Shown in pieces: positions 6,203 to 12,654 of a stretch of 13,396 bases of DNA. The stretch comes from Clostridium sp. CAG:448. Lineage in GTDB: Bacteria > Bacillota > Clostridia > Oscillospirales > CAG-272. How positions within the stretch are numbered: position 1 is the first letter of the stretch; each line of letters starts with the position of its first letter. Below the pieces are notes generated by a model. It was not told the origin of the DNA. It made no database searches and saw only the letters and a program-made list of their open reading frames with translations. Location: assembly GCA_000433415.1 (NCBI GenBank), contig FR890503.1, forward strand, positions 30,508 through 43,903, given 5' to 3'. The translations under genes and the position numbers were made by a program.

Positions 6203-6305
6203 ATTTCTCATGCCCGCAGGCGTATTTCACATGCAAAGCATATTTCGCAAATTCCCAAAGGAATTTATTTCACTGAAAAAAGCGCCCGCAAAAGGCGCTT
6301 TTTTC
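6203..6305. repeat. Tandem array of small hairpins separated by ATTTCnC
   Basis: ATTTCnC occurs four times: ATTTCTC at 6203-6209, ATTTCAC at 6224-6230, ATTTCGC at 6242-6248 and ATTTCAC at 6267-6273. Each is followed by a different small palindrome. These are ATGCC-CGCA-GGCGT (6210-6223, one G-T pair), ATGC-AAA-GCAT (6231-6241), AAATTCC-CAAA-GGAATTT (6249-6266) and finally the 12-bp terminator stem at 6275-6305. The short linker is conserved and the stems vary in sequence, so selection or copying appears to act on structure. I have a memory of similar linker-plus-hairpin arrays in gut Clostridia genomes but cannot verify it here. Confidence 0.7.
6275..6305. terminator. Bidirectional terminator at the 3' end of tRNA-Gly
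   Basis: GAAAAAAGCGCC (6275-6286) and GGCGCTTTTTTC (6294-6305) are perfect complements around CGCAAAA. Both arms carry a T-run in the outgoing direction, so the hairpin works on either strand. It directly abuts the CCA end of the minus-strand tRNA-Gly and can also stop the convergent 343-aa gene's transcript. Confidence 0.88.
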
Positions 6306-6379
6306 TGGAGCGGGTAACGGGAATCGAACCCGCATAACCAGCTTGGGAAGCTGGAGTTTTGCCATTAGACTATACCCGC
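6306..6379 (-). tRNA. tRNA-Gly(CCC), CCA encoded
   Basis: On the minus strand the molecule starts GCGGGTA and ends TACCCGC followed by discriminator T and an encoded CCA, 74 nt in all (71 without CCA). The acceptor stem is GCGGGT/ACCCGC. The anticodon stem CCAGC/GCTGG holds the loop TTCCCAA, giving anticodon CCC for the GGG codon. The T-arm is CGGG-TTCGATT-CCCG with normal T54, T55 and C56. It has its own promoter upstream (6392-6419) and a terminator directly at its 3' end, so it is a single-gene transcript. Confidence 0.96.
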
Positions 6380-6391
6380 GCTATGGCTATT

Positions 6392-6419
6392 ATTATACCA
6401 CATCATGTTGATTTGTCAA
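6392..6419 (-). promoter_or_regulatory. Promoter of tRNA-Gly
   Basis: On the minus strand TTGACA (6414-6419) is followed after 16 bp by TATAAT (6392-6397). The -10 ends 12 bp before the first base of the mature tRNA, leaving a very short 5' leader. Confidence 0.88.
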
Positions 6420-6490
6420 GGGGAAAAACCGTTTTTTTCAAAAAAGTATTTGCCGCGCCCGCAAGAGACCCGAATGTGCGCATTTGTTTC

Positions 6491-6519
6491 TTGACATTCC
6501 TTGACGTCCGTGCTATAAT
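6491..6519 (+). promoter_or_regulatory. Promoter of hisS
   Basis: TTGACA (6491-6496), 17 bp, then TATAAT (6514-6519). The leader to the hisS start is only about 40 nt, too short for a T-box element, so hisS is not T-box controlled here. Confidence 0.88.
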
Positions 6520-6567
6520 AAGTCGGAATGTGCAGACAAGAGGCACATAGGAGAACGGAGAGAGAAG

Positions 6568-7953
6568 ATGGAAAATAAAGTAACCCCCCGGACACTTTCG
6601 GGGTTCATGGAACTGTTGCCTTCCGAACAGTTGAAATTTGACCGGATTCGCAGAATCATGGAGCGCGTGTTTGAAAGCTACGGATTTTTCCCGCTGGATA
6701 CACCGGTACTGGAAGCAAGTGAAGTTTTGCTCGCCAAAGCGGGCGGGGAGACGGAAAAACAGGTCTACCGTTTCAAAAAAGGGGATACCGATATGACCAT
6801 GCGGTTTGACCAGACCGTACCGTTGGCAAAATATGTGGCAAAGAATGCAGGGGAACTCACTTTTCCTTTCAAACGGTATCAGATCGGAAAGGTCTACCGC
6901 GGTGAACGGGCGCAGAAGGGGCGCTTCCGTGAATTTTATCAGTGTGATATCGACATTATCGGCGACGGCAAACTGGAAATTGCCAACGATGCGGAAATGC
7001 CGGTGGTAATCTATGATGTTCTGACAGCCCTGGGACTGGAGGATTTTACCTTCCGGATCAGCAACCGTAAGGTGTTGGGCGGCTTCTTTTCGCTGATGCA
7101 GGCGGGAGAGCGCGCGGGCGATATCATGCGCACGGTGGATAAATTGGAAAAAATCGGCGCGCAGAAGGTTGCGGAAGAGCTGGCGACATTGGGACTGGAT
7201 GCGGATACCTGCGCGCAGATCATCGCATTTGTGGGGATGCGCGGCACCAATGACGAGGTGTTCGCTTTCCTTGCGCAGTATCTGGGAAAAGACTCCCTGT
7301 TCGACAGCGGTTATGCGGAGCTGAAACAGGTGATTGACCTGCTCGGTGCTTACGGCATTCCGGCGAAGAATTACTGCGTTGATCTTTCCATTGCGCGCGG
7401 ACTTGACTATTATACGGGTACGGTGTATGAAACCACCTTTGATAAGCACCCGGAAATCGGGAGCATCTGCTCCGGCGGGCGGTATGATAATCTTGCCGGC
7501 TTCTATACGTCCAGACAACTGCCGGGCGTCGGTATGGCAATCGGCTTGACCCGTCTGTTCTATGTGCTTTCGCACATGGATCCGGCGGATCCGAACGGGT
7601 ATCTGAATGGCGGGACGGAGCCTCCGTGCGATCTGTTGGTTCTGCCGCTGACCGAGCAGGCAGACCAGGTGGCAAAAATTGCCGCGTTTTTCCGCTGCGC
7701 CGGCGTGCGTACCCAGGTCTACTATGAAAATGCGAAATTCAAGAACAAAATGGGCTATGCGGATAAACTGCAGATTCCGTTTGTGCTGTTCCTCGGTGAC
7801 GACGAGCTGTCCGCGGGAATGGTGAAAATCAAGAATATGGAAACGGGCGAGCAGCTGACCGACACACCGGAGAACCTTTTGCCGCTGTTGCGTGCACATG
7901 CGGACGCCGTTGCAAACCGCAAACCCATCAATACGGAAAAAACAAGACCGTAA
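6568..7953 (+). CDS. hisS: Histidine--tRNA ligase (HisRS)
   Basis: A class II aminoacyl-tRNA synthetase that charges tRNA-His in the cytoplasm. At 461 aa it is slightly longer than the usual bacterial ~420-430. The catalytic core covers about residues 1-335. It includes MRFDQTVPLAKY (78-89) and motif 2 (about 101-131) with KVYRGERAQKGRFREFYQCD. The histidine-specific loop is ARGLDYYTGTVYE (276-288), and motif 3 is GVGMAIGLTRL (320-330). The anticodon-binding domain begins near 353 (PCDLLVLPL) and runs to the end. The DxTVP and REFYQCDIDIIG forms resemble archaeal and eukaryotic HisRS and a minority of bacteria, not the common bacterial RPEGT/QFHQ type. The start has GGAGAGAG at 6557-6564, just before ATG 6568. 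A consensus promoter drives it, and a FAD-dependent dehydrogenase gene follows after 51 bp. Confidence 0.97.
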   Translation: MENKVTPRTLSGFMELLPSEQLKFDRIRRIMERVFESYGFFPLDTPVLEASEVLLAKAGGETEKQVYRFKKGDTDMTMRFDQTVPLAKYVAKNAGELTFPFKRYQIGKVYRGERAQKGRFREFYQCDIDIIGDGKLEIANDAEMPVVIYDVLTALGLEDFTFRISNRKVLGGFFSLMQAGERAGDIMRTVDKLEKIGAQKVAEELATLGLDADTCAQIIAFVGMRGTNDEVFAFLAQYLGKDSLFDSGYAELKQVIDLLGAYGIPAKNYCVDLSIARGLDYYTGTVYETTFDKHPEIGSICSGGRYDNLAGFYTSRQLPGVGMAIGLTRLFYVLSHMDPADPNGYLNGGTEPPCDLLVLPLTEQADQVAKIAAFFRCAGVRTQVYYENAKFKNKMGYADKLQIPFVLFLGDDELSAGMVKIKNMETGEQLTDTPENLLPLLRAHADAVANRKPINTEKTRP

Positions 7954-8004
7954 AATCCAAAATAAGCTTAAAAATACAGAAGAGAATCCGAAGAGGAACC
8001 AAAA

Positions 8005-9393
8005 ATGAAACATTACGATACCATAATCATTGGCGCAGGACCCGGCGGTATTTACTCCGCTTATGAGCTTTCACGCCTGTGCCCGAACGAAAAAATTGCC
8101 GTCATTGAAGCAGGACATCCGTTGCAGAAAAGAAAGTGTCCGATCGACGGGGTGAAGGTCAAAGCGTGTATCGGGTGCAAAACCTGCGCGATCATGAACG
8201 GATTCGGCGGTGCGGGCGCGTTCTCGGACGGAAAATACAATATCACTAACCAGTTCGGCGGCACCCTGCATGAGTACATCGGCAAAAAGACCGCGATTGA
8301 TCTGATGCGGTATGTGGACGAGATCAACCTGAAATTCGGCGGCGAGGGAACCAAGCTGTATTCCACCGCAAATTCCAATATCAAGAAACTGTGCCTGGAA
8401 AACAATCTCCACCTGTTGGATGCGCAGGTGCGGCATCTGGGGACCGACATCAACTATGTCGTGCTGACCAATCTGTACAATCTTTTGTCCGAAAAGATCG
8501 ATTTCATGTTTTCTTCTCCCGTCAAGAGCGTTGCGCTGTATGAAGGCGAGGGCGACGCACGGTATACGGTTACAACGGACAGGGAGACCTATAGCTGCAA
8601 AAACTGCGTGATTTCGGTCGGCAGAAGCGGAAGCAAGTGGATGGAGAGCGTCTGCCGTGAGCTTGCCATTCCCACGAGCTCCAACCGTGTGGATATCGGC
8701 GTGCGGGTAGAGCTTCCTTACGAGGTCTTTTCGCACCTGACCGATGAGCTGTATGAGAGCAAGATTGTCTACCGCACCGAAAAATTTCAGGATAAGGTCC
8801 GTACCTTCTGCATGAACCCGCACGGCGTGGTTGTCAATGAAAATACCAACGGCATCGTGACTGTTAACGGACACAGCTACGAAGACCCCGCAAAACATAC
8901 GGACAATACCAACTTTGCTCTGCTTGTTTCCAAGCATTTTTCCGAGCCGTTCAAGGACAGCACCGGATATGCGGAAAGCATTGCGCATCTGTCCAACCTG
9001 TTGGGCGGCGGTGTGATGGTGCAGCGTTTCGGCGATCTGATCCGCGGACAGCGCAGCACGCCTTCCCGAATTTCGGAATGCTTCCTGACGCCTACCCTGA
9101 ACGCAACCCCGGGAGACCTTTCCCTGGTAATGCCTAAGCGGATTCTGGACGGCATCATTGAAATGTTGTATGCGTTGGATAAGATTGCCCCCGGCACGGT
9201 CAACGACGATACGCTTCTGTACGGGGTTGAAGTGAAATTCTACAATATGGAAGTGGAAATCGACCAGAATCTGATGACCCGCCACAACGGACTGTTTGTG
9301 ATCGGCGACTGCTCGGGTGTGACGCACTCCCTTTCCCACGCATCCGCAAGCGGCGTTCATGTTGCCCGCGTGATTGCGCAGTACGGTGTTTAA
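8005..9393 (+). CDS. FAD-dependent dehydrogenase, COG2509-like
   Basis: A 462-aa cytoplasmic flavoprotein of a widespread but poorly characterised family. The dinucleotide-binding motif GAGPGG is at 10-15, with the ribose-binding acidic end of strand 2 at IAVIEAG (Glu35). A cysteine group, C45 plus C55-x2-C58-x2-C61, leads into the family signature NGFGGAGAFSDGKY (65-78). The C-terminal flavin-contacting segment is GLFVIGDCSGVTHSLSHASASG, near 430-451. The substrate and electron partner are unknown. The Cys-x2-Cys-x2-Cys group could bind metal or an iron-sulfur cluster, or be redox active; that is inference. AGAGGA (7992-7997) gives 7-nt spacing to ATG 8005. The 51-bp gap from hisS has no visible terminator or promoter, so the two are probably co-transcribed, although no functional link is evident. 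Confidence 0.9.
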   Translation: MKHYDTIIIGAGPGGIYSAYELSRLCPNEKIAVIEAGHPLQKRKCPIDGVKVKACIGCKTCAIMNGFGGAGAFSDGKYNITNQFGGTLHEYIGKKTAIDLMRYVDEINLKFGGEGTKLYSTANSNIKKLCLENNLHLLDAQVRHLGTDINYVVLTNLYNLLSEKIDFMFSSPVKSVALYEGEGDARYTVTTDRETYSCKNCVISVGRSGSKWMESVCRELAIPTSSNRVDIGVRVELPYEVFSHLTDELYESKIVYRTEKFQDKVRTFCMNPHGVVVNENTNGIVTVNGHSYEDPAKHTDNTNFALLVSKHFSEPFKDSTGYAESIAHLSNLLGGGVMVQRFGDLIRGQRSTPSRISECFLTPTLNATPGDLSLVMPKRILDGIIEMLYALDKIAPGTVNDDTLLYGVEVKFYNMEVEIDQNLMTRHNGLFVIGDCSGVTHSLSHASASGVHVARVIAQYGV

Positions 9394-9426
9394 CGATTGT
9401 TTTACAAAAAAATTACACAATTGTGC

Positions 9427-9455
9427 TTGACATAGAGAATTGACCCTGCTATACT
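9427..9455 (+). promoter_or_regulatory. Promoter of the 157-aa membrane protein gene
   Basis: TTGACA (9427-9432) and TATACT (9450-9455) are 17 bp apart. The -10 ends about 55 bp before ATG 9511. No clear terminator is seen between the dehydrogenase stop codon (9393) and this promoter. Confidence 0.82.
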
Positions 9456-9510
9456 GAGCAACTGGATTTGGGGTATTTCCAATCAAAATTTCCGGAAAGG
9501 GGGGAGAGAC

Positions 9511-9984
9511 ATGAGAACAGAAGTGGTTTTACTTTATGTACTTTATCTGTTGGTCGGTGTCGGTACGCTGGAGTTGCTTTCCAGATATAAAATGCGTGTG
9601 GCATTCACTGCCTATGCGACGGCATTTTTTACATTGTTGCTCTATCTCCCTGTGTATGCCGGAAGCGAGTTGATGACGCAGATCTTGTCTCATTATCTCT
9701 ATTTTGATGTGGCAAATGCGATCAGCGAGAGTATGCGCGCGCCGTTGCTTGCGGCGAATCCATACTTTACTGCTGCATTTTTTGCAGCAATCGTGCTGTC
9801 AGTCTTTTTGTGTATTTCCGCACTTTCGGTTATGTTCGCGGCAATCCATGCGGTACGTCGGTATATCAGGCGTCGTGCCGGACGGCATCTTGCCGGATCA
9901 CTCCGCCGGGAGCATATTTCCAAACCCGTTCGTATCCCTCAAAAGAGGAGTTTTTGTCATACGTTTTGCAGGTACAACTGTTGA
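9511..9984 (+). CDS. Small membrane protein, 157 aa, unknown function
   Basis: I do not recognise this protein. It has three clear hydrophobic segments: about residues 4-22 (VVLLYVLYLLVGVGTLELL), 30-50 (ending LLLYLPVYA) and 88-114 (AFFAAIVLSVFLCISALSV). Between segments 2 and 3 is a ~38-residue polar loop. After segment 3 comes a strongly basic tail (RRYIRRRAGRH), which should stay in the cytoplasm by the positive-inside rule. The tail ends HTFCRYNC with two cysteines. A good promoter (9427-9455) and a purine-rich AAAGGGGGGAGAG stretch (9497-9509) before ATG 9511 support expression. The pilin-like gene starts 181 bp downstream on the same strand, so the two could be transcribed together. A role in export or assembly of that protein is only a guess. 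Confidence 0.8.
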   Translation: MRTEVVLLYVLYLLVGVGTLELLSRYKMRVAFTAYATAFFTLLLYLPVYAGSELMTQILSHYLYFDVANAISESMRAPLLAANPYFTAAFFAAIVLSVFLCISALSVMFAAIHAVRRYIRRRAGRHLAGSLRREHISKPVRIPQKRSFCHTFCRYNC

Positions 9985-10165
9985 TACTTTTCTCCTTAAA
10001 CGTCCGTAAAATATGATTTTTTACCGTTTTTTGCGAACGTTTCTTTTTTGCGCCCATTTTTGAAAACTGTTGCTATGGTTTTGCCGTTTGTCGGTACACG
10101 GAGACGAAAACTATTGCAGCGGAAAGCAAACAGAAGTCAAAGAAACCAAGGAGAAATAAAATAGT

Positions 10166-12364
10166 ATGAATACACGTAAAAGCAAGAAGGGCTTTACAAT
10201 CGTAGAGCTTGTTATCGTGATCGCCGTTATTGCGATCCTTGCCGCTGTTCTGATTCCTACTTTTGCGAATCTGATCAGACAGGCAAATAAATCCTCTGAC
10301 ACACAGCTTGTCAAGAACATGAACACCATTCTTTCCGCTGCGGAAGCGCTCAACGGAAAAAATGAAACCATGGCAGATGCATTGCAGGATATCCTGGATG
10401 CCGGCTATAGTGTAGAAAAGCTGACTCCCACAACGGAAAAGTGCCACATTGTCTGGAACCAGAAAACCGACCGTATGATTTTCCTGGATGAAAACTTTGA
10501 AGTCGAGTATCCCAAGGACGAAAAGATTGATGATACCAACGACATCTGGATGGTTGTCGGAGACAAAGCGGCGCTGGATGCATACCAGGCAAACTACAGT
10601 ATTTACCTGACCGAGGACTTCAAAGAAGAAACCGTGAAGGTTGCCCACGGGTTGGATGTCGGTTCCTGTAAGACAATCAAGACGGTTGAGTGCGTGAACG
10701 AGTCTTACGCGGGTACCATTCTGATCAACATGGCGGGCGGTAATCTGACGGTCAATGCCCCCAAGGCAACGGTTAACCACTACGGTGATGCCGCACTGGT
10801 TGAGATTGAGGCGGTCGCCAACGCTTCCTATCATGAAAACGGGAATGTAGATGAGATTCGCCTGAAGGCAGGACGTGTTGTTGTAGAAAGCAAGGGCAAT
10901 GTTGCGGGCGTGCGTATCGTCGCCGATGCAATCAGCGATGGTGAGAACGGTAAAAAGAATGTCAGCGTTGAGGTAGCAGCCGGCGGTAAACTCGGTGCTG
11001 TCGGCGCAACTAACGGCACGGTTGCGGCAGATTTGAAGAATATCGTGTCCGGTTCTACCGATGTAATTGAGTCCCCTGTGGAAGTCACCAACGATTTTGC
11101 AGGCGGTTTCGGTACGGAAAACAGCCCGTATCTGATTGCGACCGCGGAACAATTTGCAAACATTGCAAAGCTGTCGGAAGAGATGGGCGCTGGAAAGGCA
11201 AAATATTTCAAGCAGGTTGCGGATATCGCAATCAATGGCTCAATTCCTGCCTTTACCGGCACATATGACGGCGGTAATTATAAGCTTATGTACGATTACT
11301 CCGGAAAATTTGGAGTGGTCTTTACAGAGATCAACGGCTATTCCGTTTTTAAGAATATCAACCTTGTGATGGGAAAAGTCGGTGTCAGCCTGCTCAGCAT
11401 TGCAGACTGGGGAACCTCTTACGGTGCAACATTTGATCATATTACATTTGAAAGTACCGAGGATCTGGTAAAGGTAAATACCAACAACTTCGGCTTCGTT
11501 ATGATCAATGCAATTTATACCGGCGGAGAAGGGGCTCCTGTCTATACATTCTCTAATATTACAAACAATGTGAACCTGCAGAATGATGGAACCTGTACCG
11601 GTCTGATTGTTGGTTCCGGTCCGTGCTTCAATGTTAAGACGGTTTTGAATTATGAAAATTGCGTAAACAACGGTACCATTACCGGCACATCTTCTGTCGG
11701 ATTCCTTTACGGAAACTCCGCTTATATTGCCTCTGTTGCCGAATCTGAAAGTGTAATCAATGTCAAGGATTGCAAGAATAAGGGGTTGTTTACGGCACTT
11801 AATGATAGTGCGAATGTTGCATTTGCCCCGAAGCTTGCAGATCTTAATGATAAGTACCAAGGCACCGCAGGTGGCACGTTCCTGTCTGAAAACTATTTGA
11901 GCAACAAGAATTGCACAGTGAACCAGAACGGTACGGTATTCTCCATCAACACGGCAGATACCAATGTTTCCTACAAGTTGGTATTCAATGTTTCCGCGAT
12001 TTATTCCAAGAAGGATGGCAAAGCATGGACGGATGCCGATACGGTTGTGGCGAAAGATAAAGAAAAGTGGGATACAATCTGGAATGTCTCCAACGGCACA
12101 AAATATCCGATTGATTTGTCGGTTGATATCGACGCAACAGGAGAGCTTTCCGGTTCTTTCAAAGCCTATGATAAGAAGACAGCAGCCGCGAACGGAATCA
12201 GCGCAACCAACTTTACGGATGGATATGCACTGGTTGTAAAAGATGGCGTGACCTACCTTGTGTTTGATGTTACGGAAGATGTTTACATCGACTGCGCTGT
12301 AAAACTCAGTGTCTACGCATATGATGCAAACGGCAACCTCAAGGGAATCAAGGGTATTAAATAA
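10166..12364 (+). CDS. Large surface protein with type IV prepilin N-terminus and beta-rich GLUG-like region
   Basis: A 732-aa protein with a textbook prepilin leader and helix. After MNTRKSKKG the mature part begins FTIVELVIVIAVIAILAAV, so the prepilin peptidase site is Gly9/Phe10, and Glu14 is the conserved +5 glutamate. Ordinary pilins have about 130-200 aa, so this one carries roughly 550 extra residues. Residues ~60-150 follow the helix. Residues ~185-300 form a valine/glycine-rich repetitive stretch suggestive of a beta-helix. Residues ~311-370 (GGFGTENSPYLIATAEQF, then FTGTYDGGNYKL) match the start of a GLUG-type or bacterial surface beta-solenoid module. The C-terminal ~170 residues look like a separate beta domain. 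No LPXTG or membrane anchor is seen at the C-terminus. AAGGAG (10148-10153) lies 12 nt before ATG 10166. No pilus assembly genes are in the window. A minor pilin or tip adhesin is the likely role, but this is inferred. Confidence 0.9.
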   Translation: MNTRKSKKGFTIVELVIVIAVIAILAAVLIPTFANLIRQANKSSDTQLVKNMNTILSAAEALNGKNETMADALQDILDAGYSVEKLTPTTEKCHIVWNQKTDRMIFLDENFEVEYPKDEKIDDTNDIWMVVGDKAALDAYQANYSIYLTEDFKEETVKVAHGLDVGSCKTIKTVECVNESYAGTILINMAGGNLTVNAPKATVNHYGDAALVEIEAVANASYHENGNVDEIRLKAGRVVVESKGNVAGVRIVADAISDGENGKKNVSVEVAAGGKLGAVGATNGTVAADLKNIVSGSTDVIESPVEVTNDFAGGFGTENSPYLIATAEQFANIAKLSEEMGAGKAKYFKQVADIAINGSIPAFTGTYDGGNYKLMYDYSGKFGVVFTEINGYSVFKNINLVMGKVGVSLLSIADWGTSYGATFDHITFESTEDLVKVNTNNFGFVMINAIYTGGEGAPVYTFSNITNNVNLQNDGTCTGLIVGSGPCFNVKTVLNYENCVNNGTITGTSSVGFLYGNSAYIASVAESESVINVKDCKNKGLFTALNDSANVAFAPKLADLNDKYQGTAGGTFLSENYLSNKNCTVNQNGTVFSINTADTNVSYKLVFNVSAIYSKKDGKAWTDADTVVAKDKEKWDTIWNVSNGTKYPIDLSVDIDATGELSGSFKAYDKKTAAANGISATNFTDGYALVVKDGVTYLVFDVTEDVYIDCAVKLSVYAYDANGNLKGIKGIK

Positions 12365-12391
12365 TTCGCTTATTACGGATTGAATTTGTTT

Positions 12392-12420
12392 GCACCTCCG
12401 GGGTATTTCCCCGGGGGTGC
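12392..12420 (+). terminator. GC-rich hairpin after the pilin-like gene
   Basis: GCACCTCCGGGG (12392-12403) pairs with CCCCGGGGGTGC (12409-12420) around TATTT, with one G-U pair. It lies 28 bp after the stop codon. As with the hairpin at 2280-2310, no T-run follows, so it may be a U-less terminator or an mRNA 3'-end stabiliser. Confidence 0.7.
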
Positions 12421-12513
12421 TCCAATCGAAAAATCATATCAATGTGTCGGAAGCCACAGGAAGGTATAAATTCTTCTTCCAAAAACCCAACAAAAAAATT
12501 TTCAAAAAAGCCC

Positions 12514-12542
12514 TTGACAAACCGATTGACGTATGATATAAT
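12514..12542 (+). promoter_or_regulatory. Promoter of the tRNA-Thr/tRNA-Tyr operon
   Basis: TTGACA (12514-12519) and TATAAT (12537-12542), 17-bp spacing: an exact consensus, as expected for a stable RNA promoter. A large dyad (12543-12574) starts directly after the -10. Confidence 0.9.
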
Positions 12543-12574
12543 ACCACATGTTCCGTTGGTCAACGGAATGTGGT
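12543..12574. repeat. Dyad spanning the start site and 5' leader of the tRNA operon
   Basis: TTCCGTT (12551-12557) pairs with AACGGAA (12562-12568) around GGTC. After a 2-nt bulge (12549-12550), ACCACA (12543-12548) pairs with TGTGGT (12569-12574), giving 13 bp in all. It fills nearly all the space between the -10 and the first base of tRNA-Thr. It could be an operator at the start site, or a leader hairpin in the tRNA precursor next to the RNase P site. Confidence 0.6.
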
Positions 12575-12576
12575 GT

Positions 12577-12651
12577 GCTGGTGTGGCTCAATGGCAGAGC
12601 AGCTGATTTGTAATCAGCAGGTTGTTGGTTCGACTCCGATCACCAGCTCCA
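12577..12651 (+). tRNA. tRNA-Thr(TGT), CCA encoded
   Basis: The acceptor stem GCTGGTG (12577-12583) pairs with CACCAGC (12641-12647), followed by discriminator T and an encoded CCA, 75 nt in all. The anticodon stem GCTGA/TCAGC holds the loop TTTGTAA, giving anticodon TGT for ACA and related Thr codons. The T-arm is GTTGG-TTCGACT-CCGAT with two wobble pairs. It is the first gene of a two-tRNA transcript and lies 3 nt from tRNA-Tyr. Confidence 0.96.
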
Positions 12652-12654
12652 TAG

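Noticed and set aside
6203..6273. CRISPR array
   Set aside because: The constant units are only 7 nt and the spacers are self-complementary hairpins of unequal length, unlike CRISPR repeats and spacers.
6520..6567. T-box leader for hisS
   Set aside because: The leader is only about 40 nt from the predicted start to the ATG, far too short for specifier and antiterminator domains.
6403..8013. Long minus-strand frame of 536 codons opposite hisS
   Set aside because: It is antisense to a clear hisS and has no recognisable domain; such shadows are common opposite coding sequence of this composition.
8071..9486. Long minus-strand frame of 471 codons opposite the FAD dehydrogenase
   Set aside because: It mirrors a clear FAD-dependent dehydrogenase, and its protein shows no family motif or ribosome site.
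9985..10165. Cyclic-di-GMP or other riboswitch before the pilin-like gene
   Set aside because: Such switches often precede surface-adhesion genes, but I could not find the conserved core of a known class, only a weak hairpin and a direct repeat.
10073..11152. Minus-strand frame of 359 codons over the start of the pilin-like gene
   Set aside because: It overlaps the prepilin leader on the opposite strand, has no ribosome site that I can see, and its translation looks like shadow sequence.
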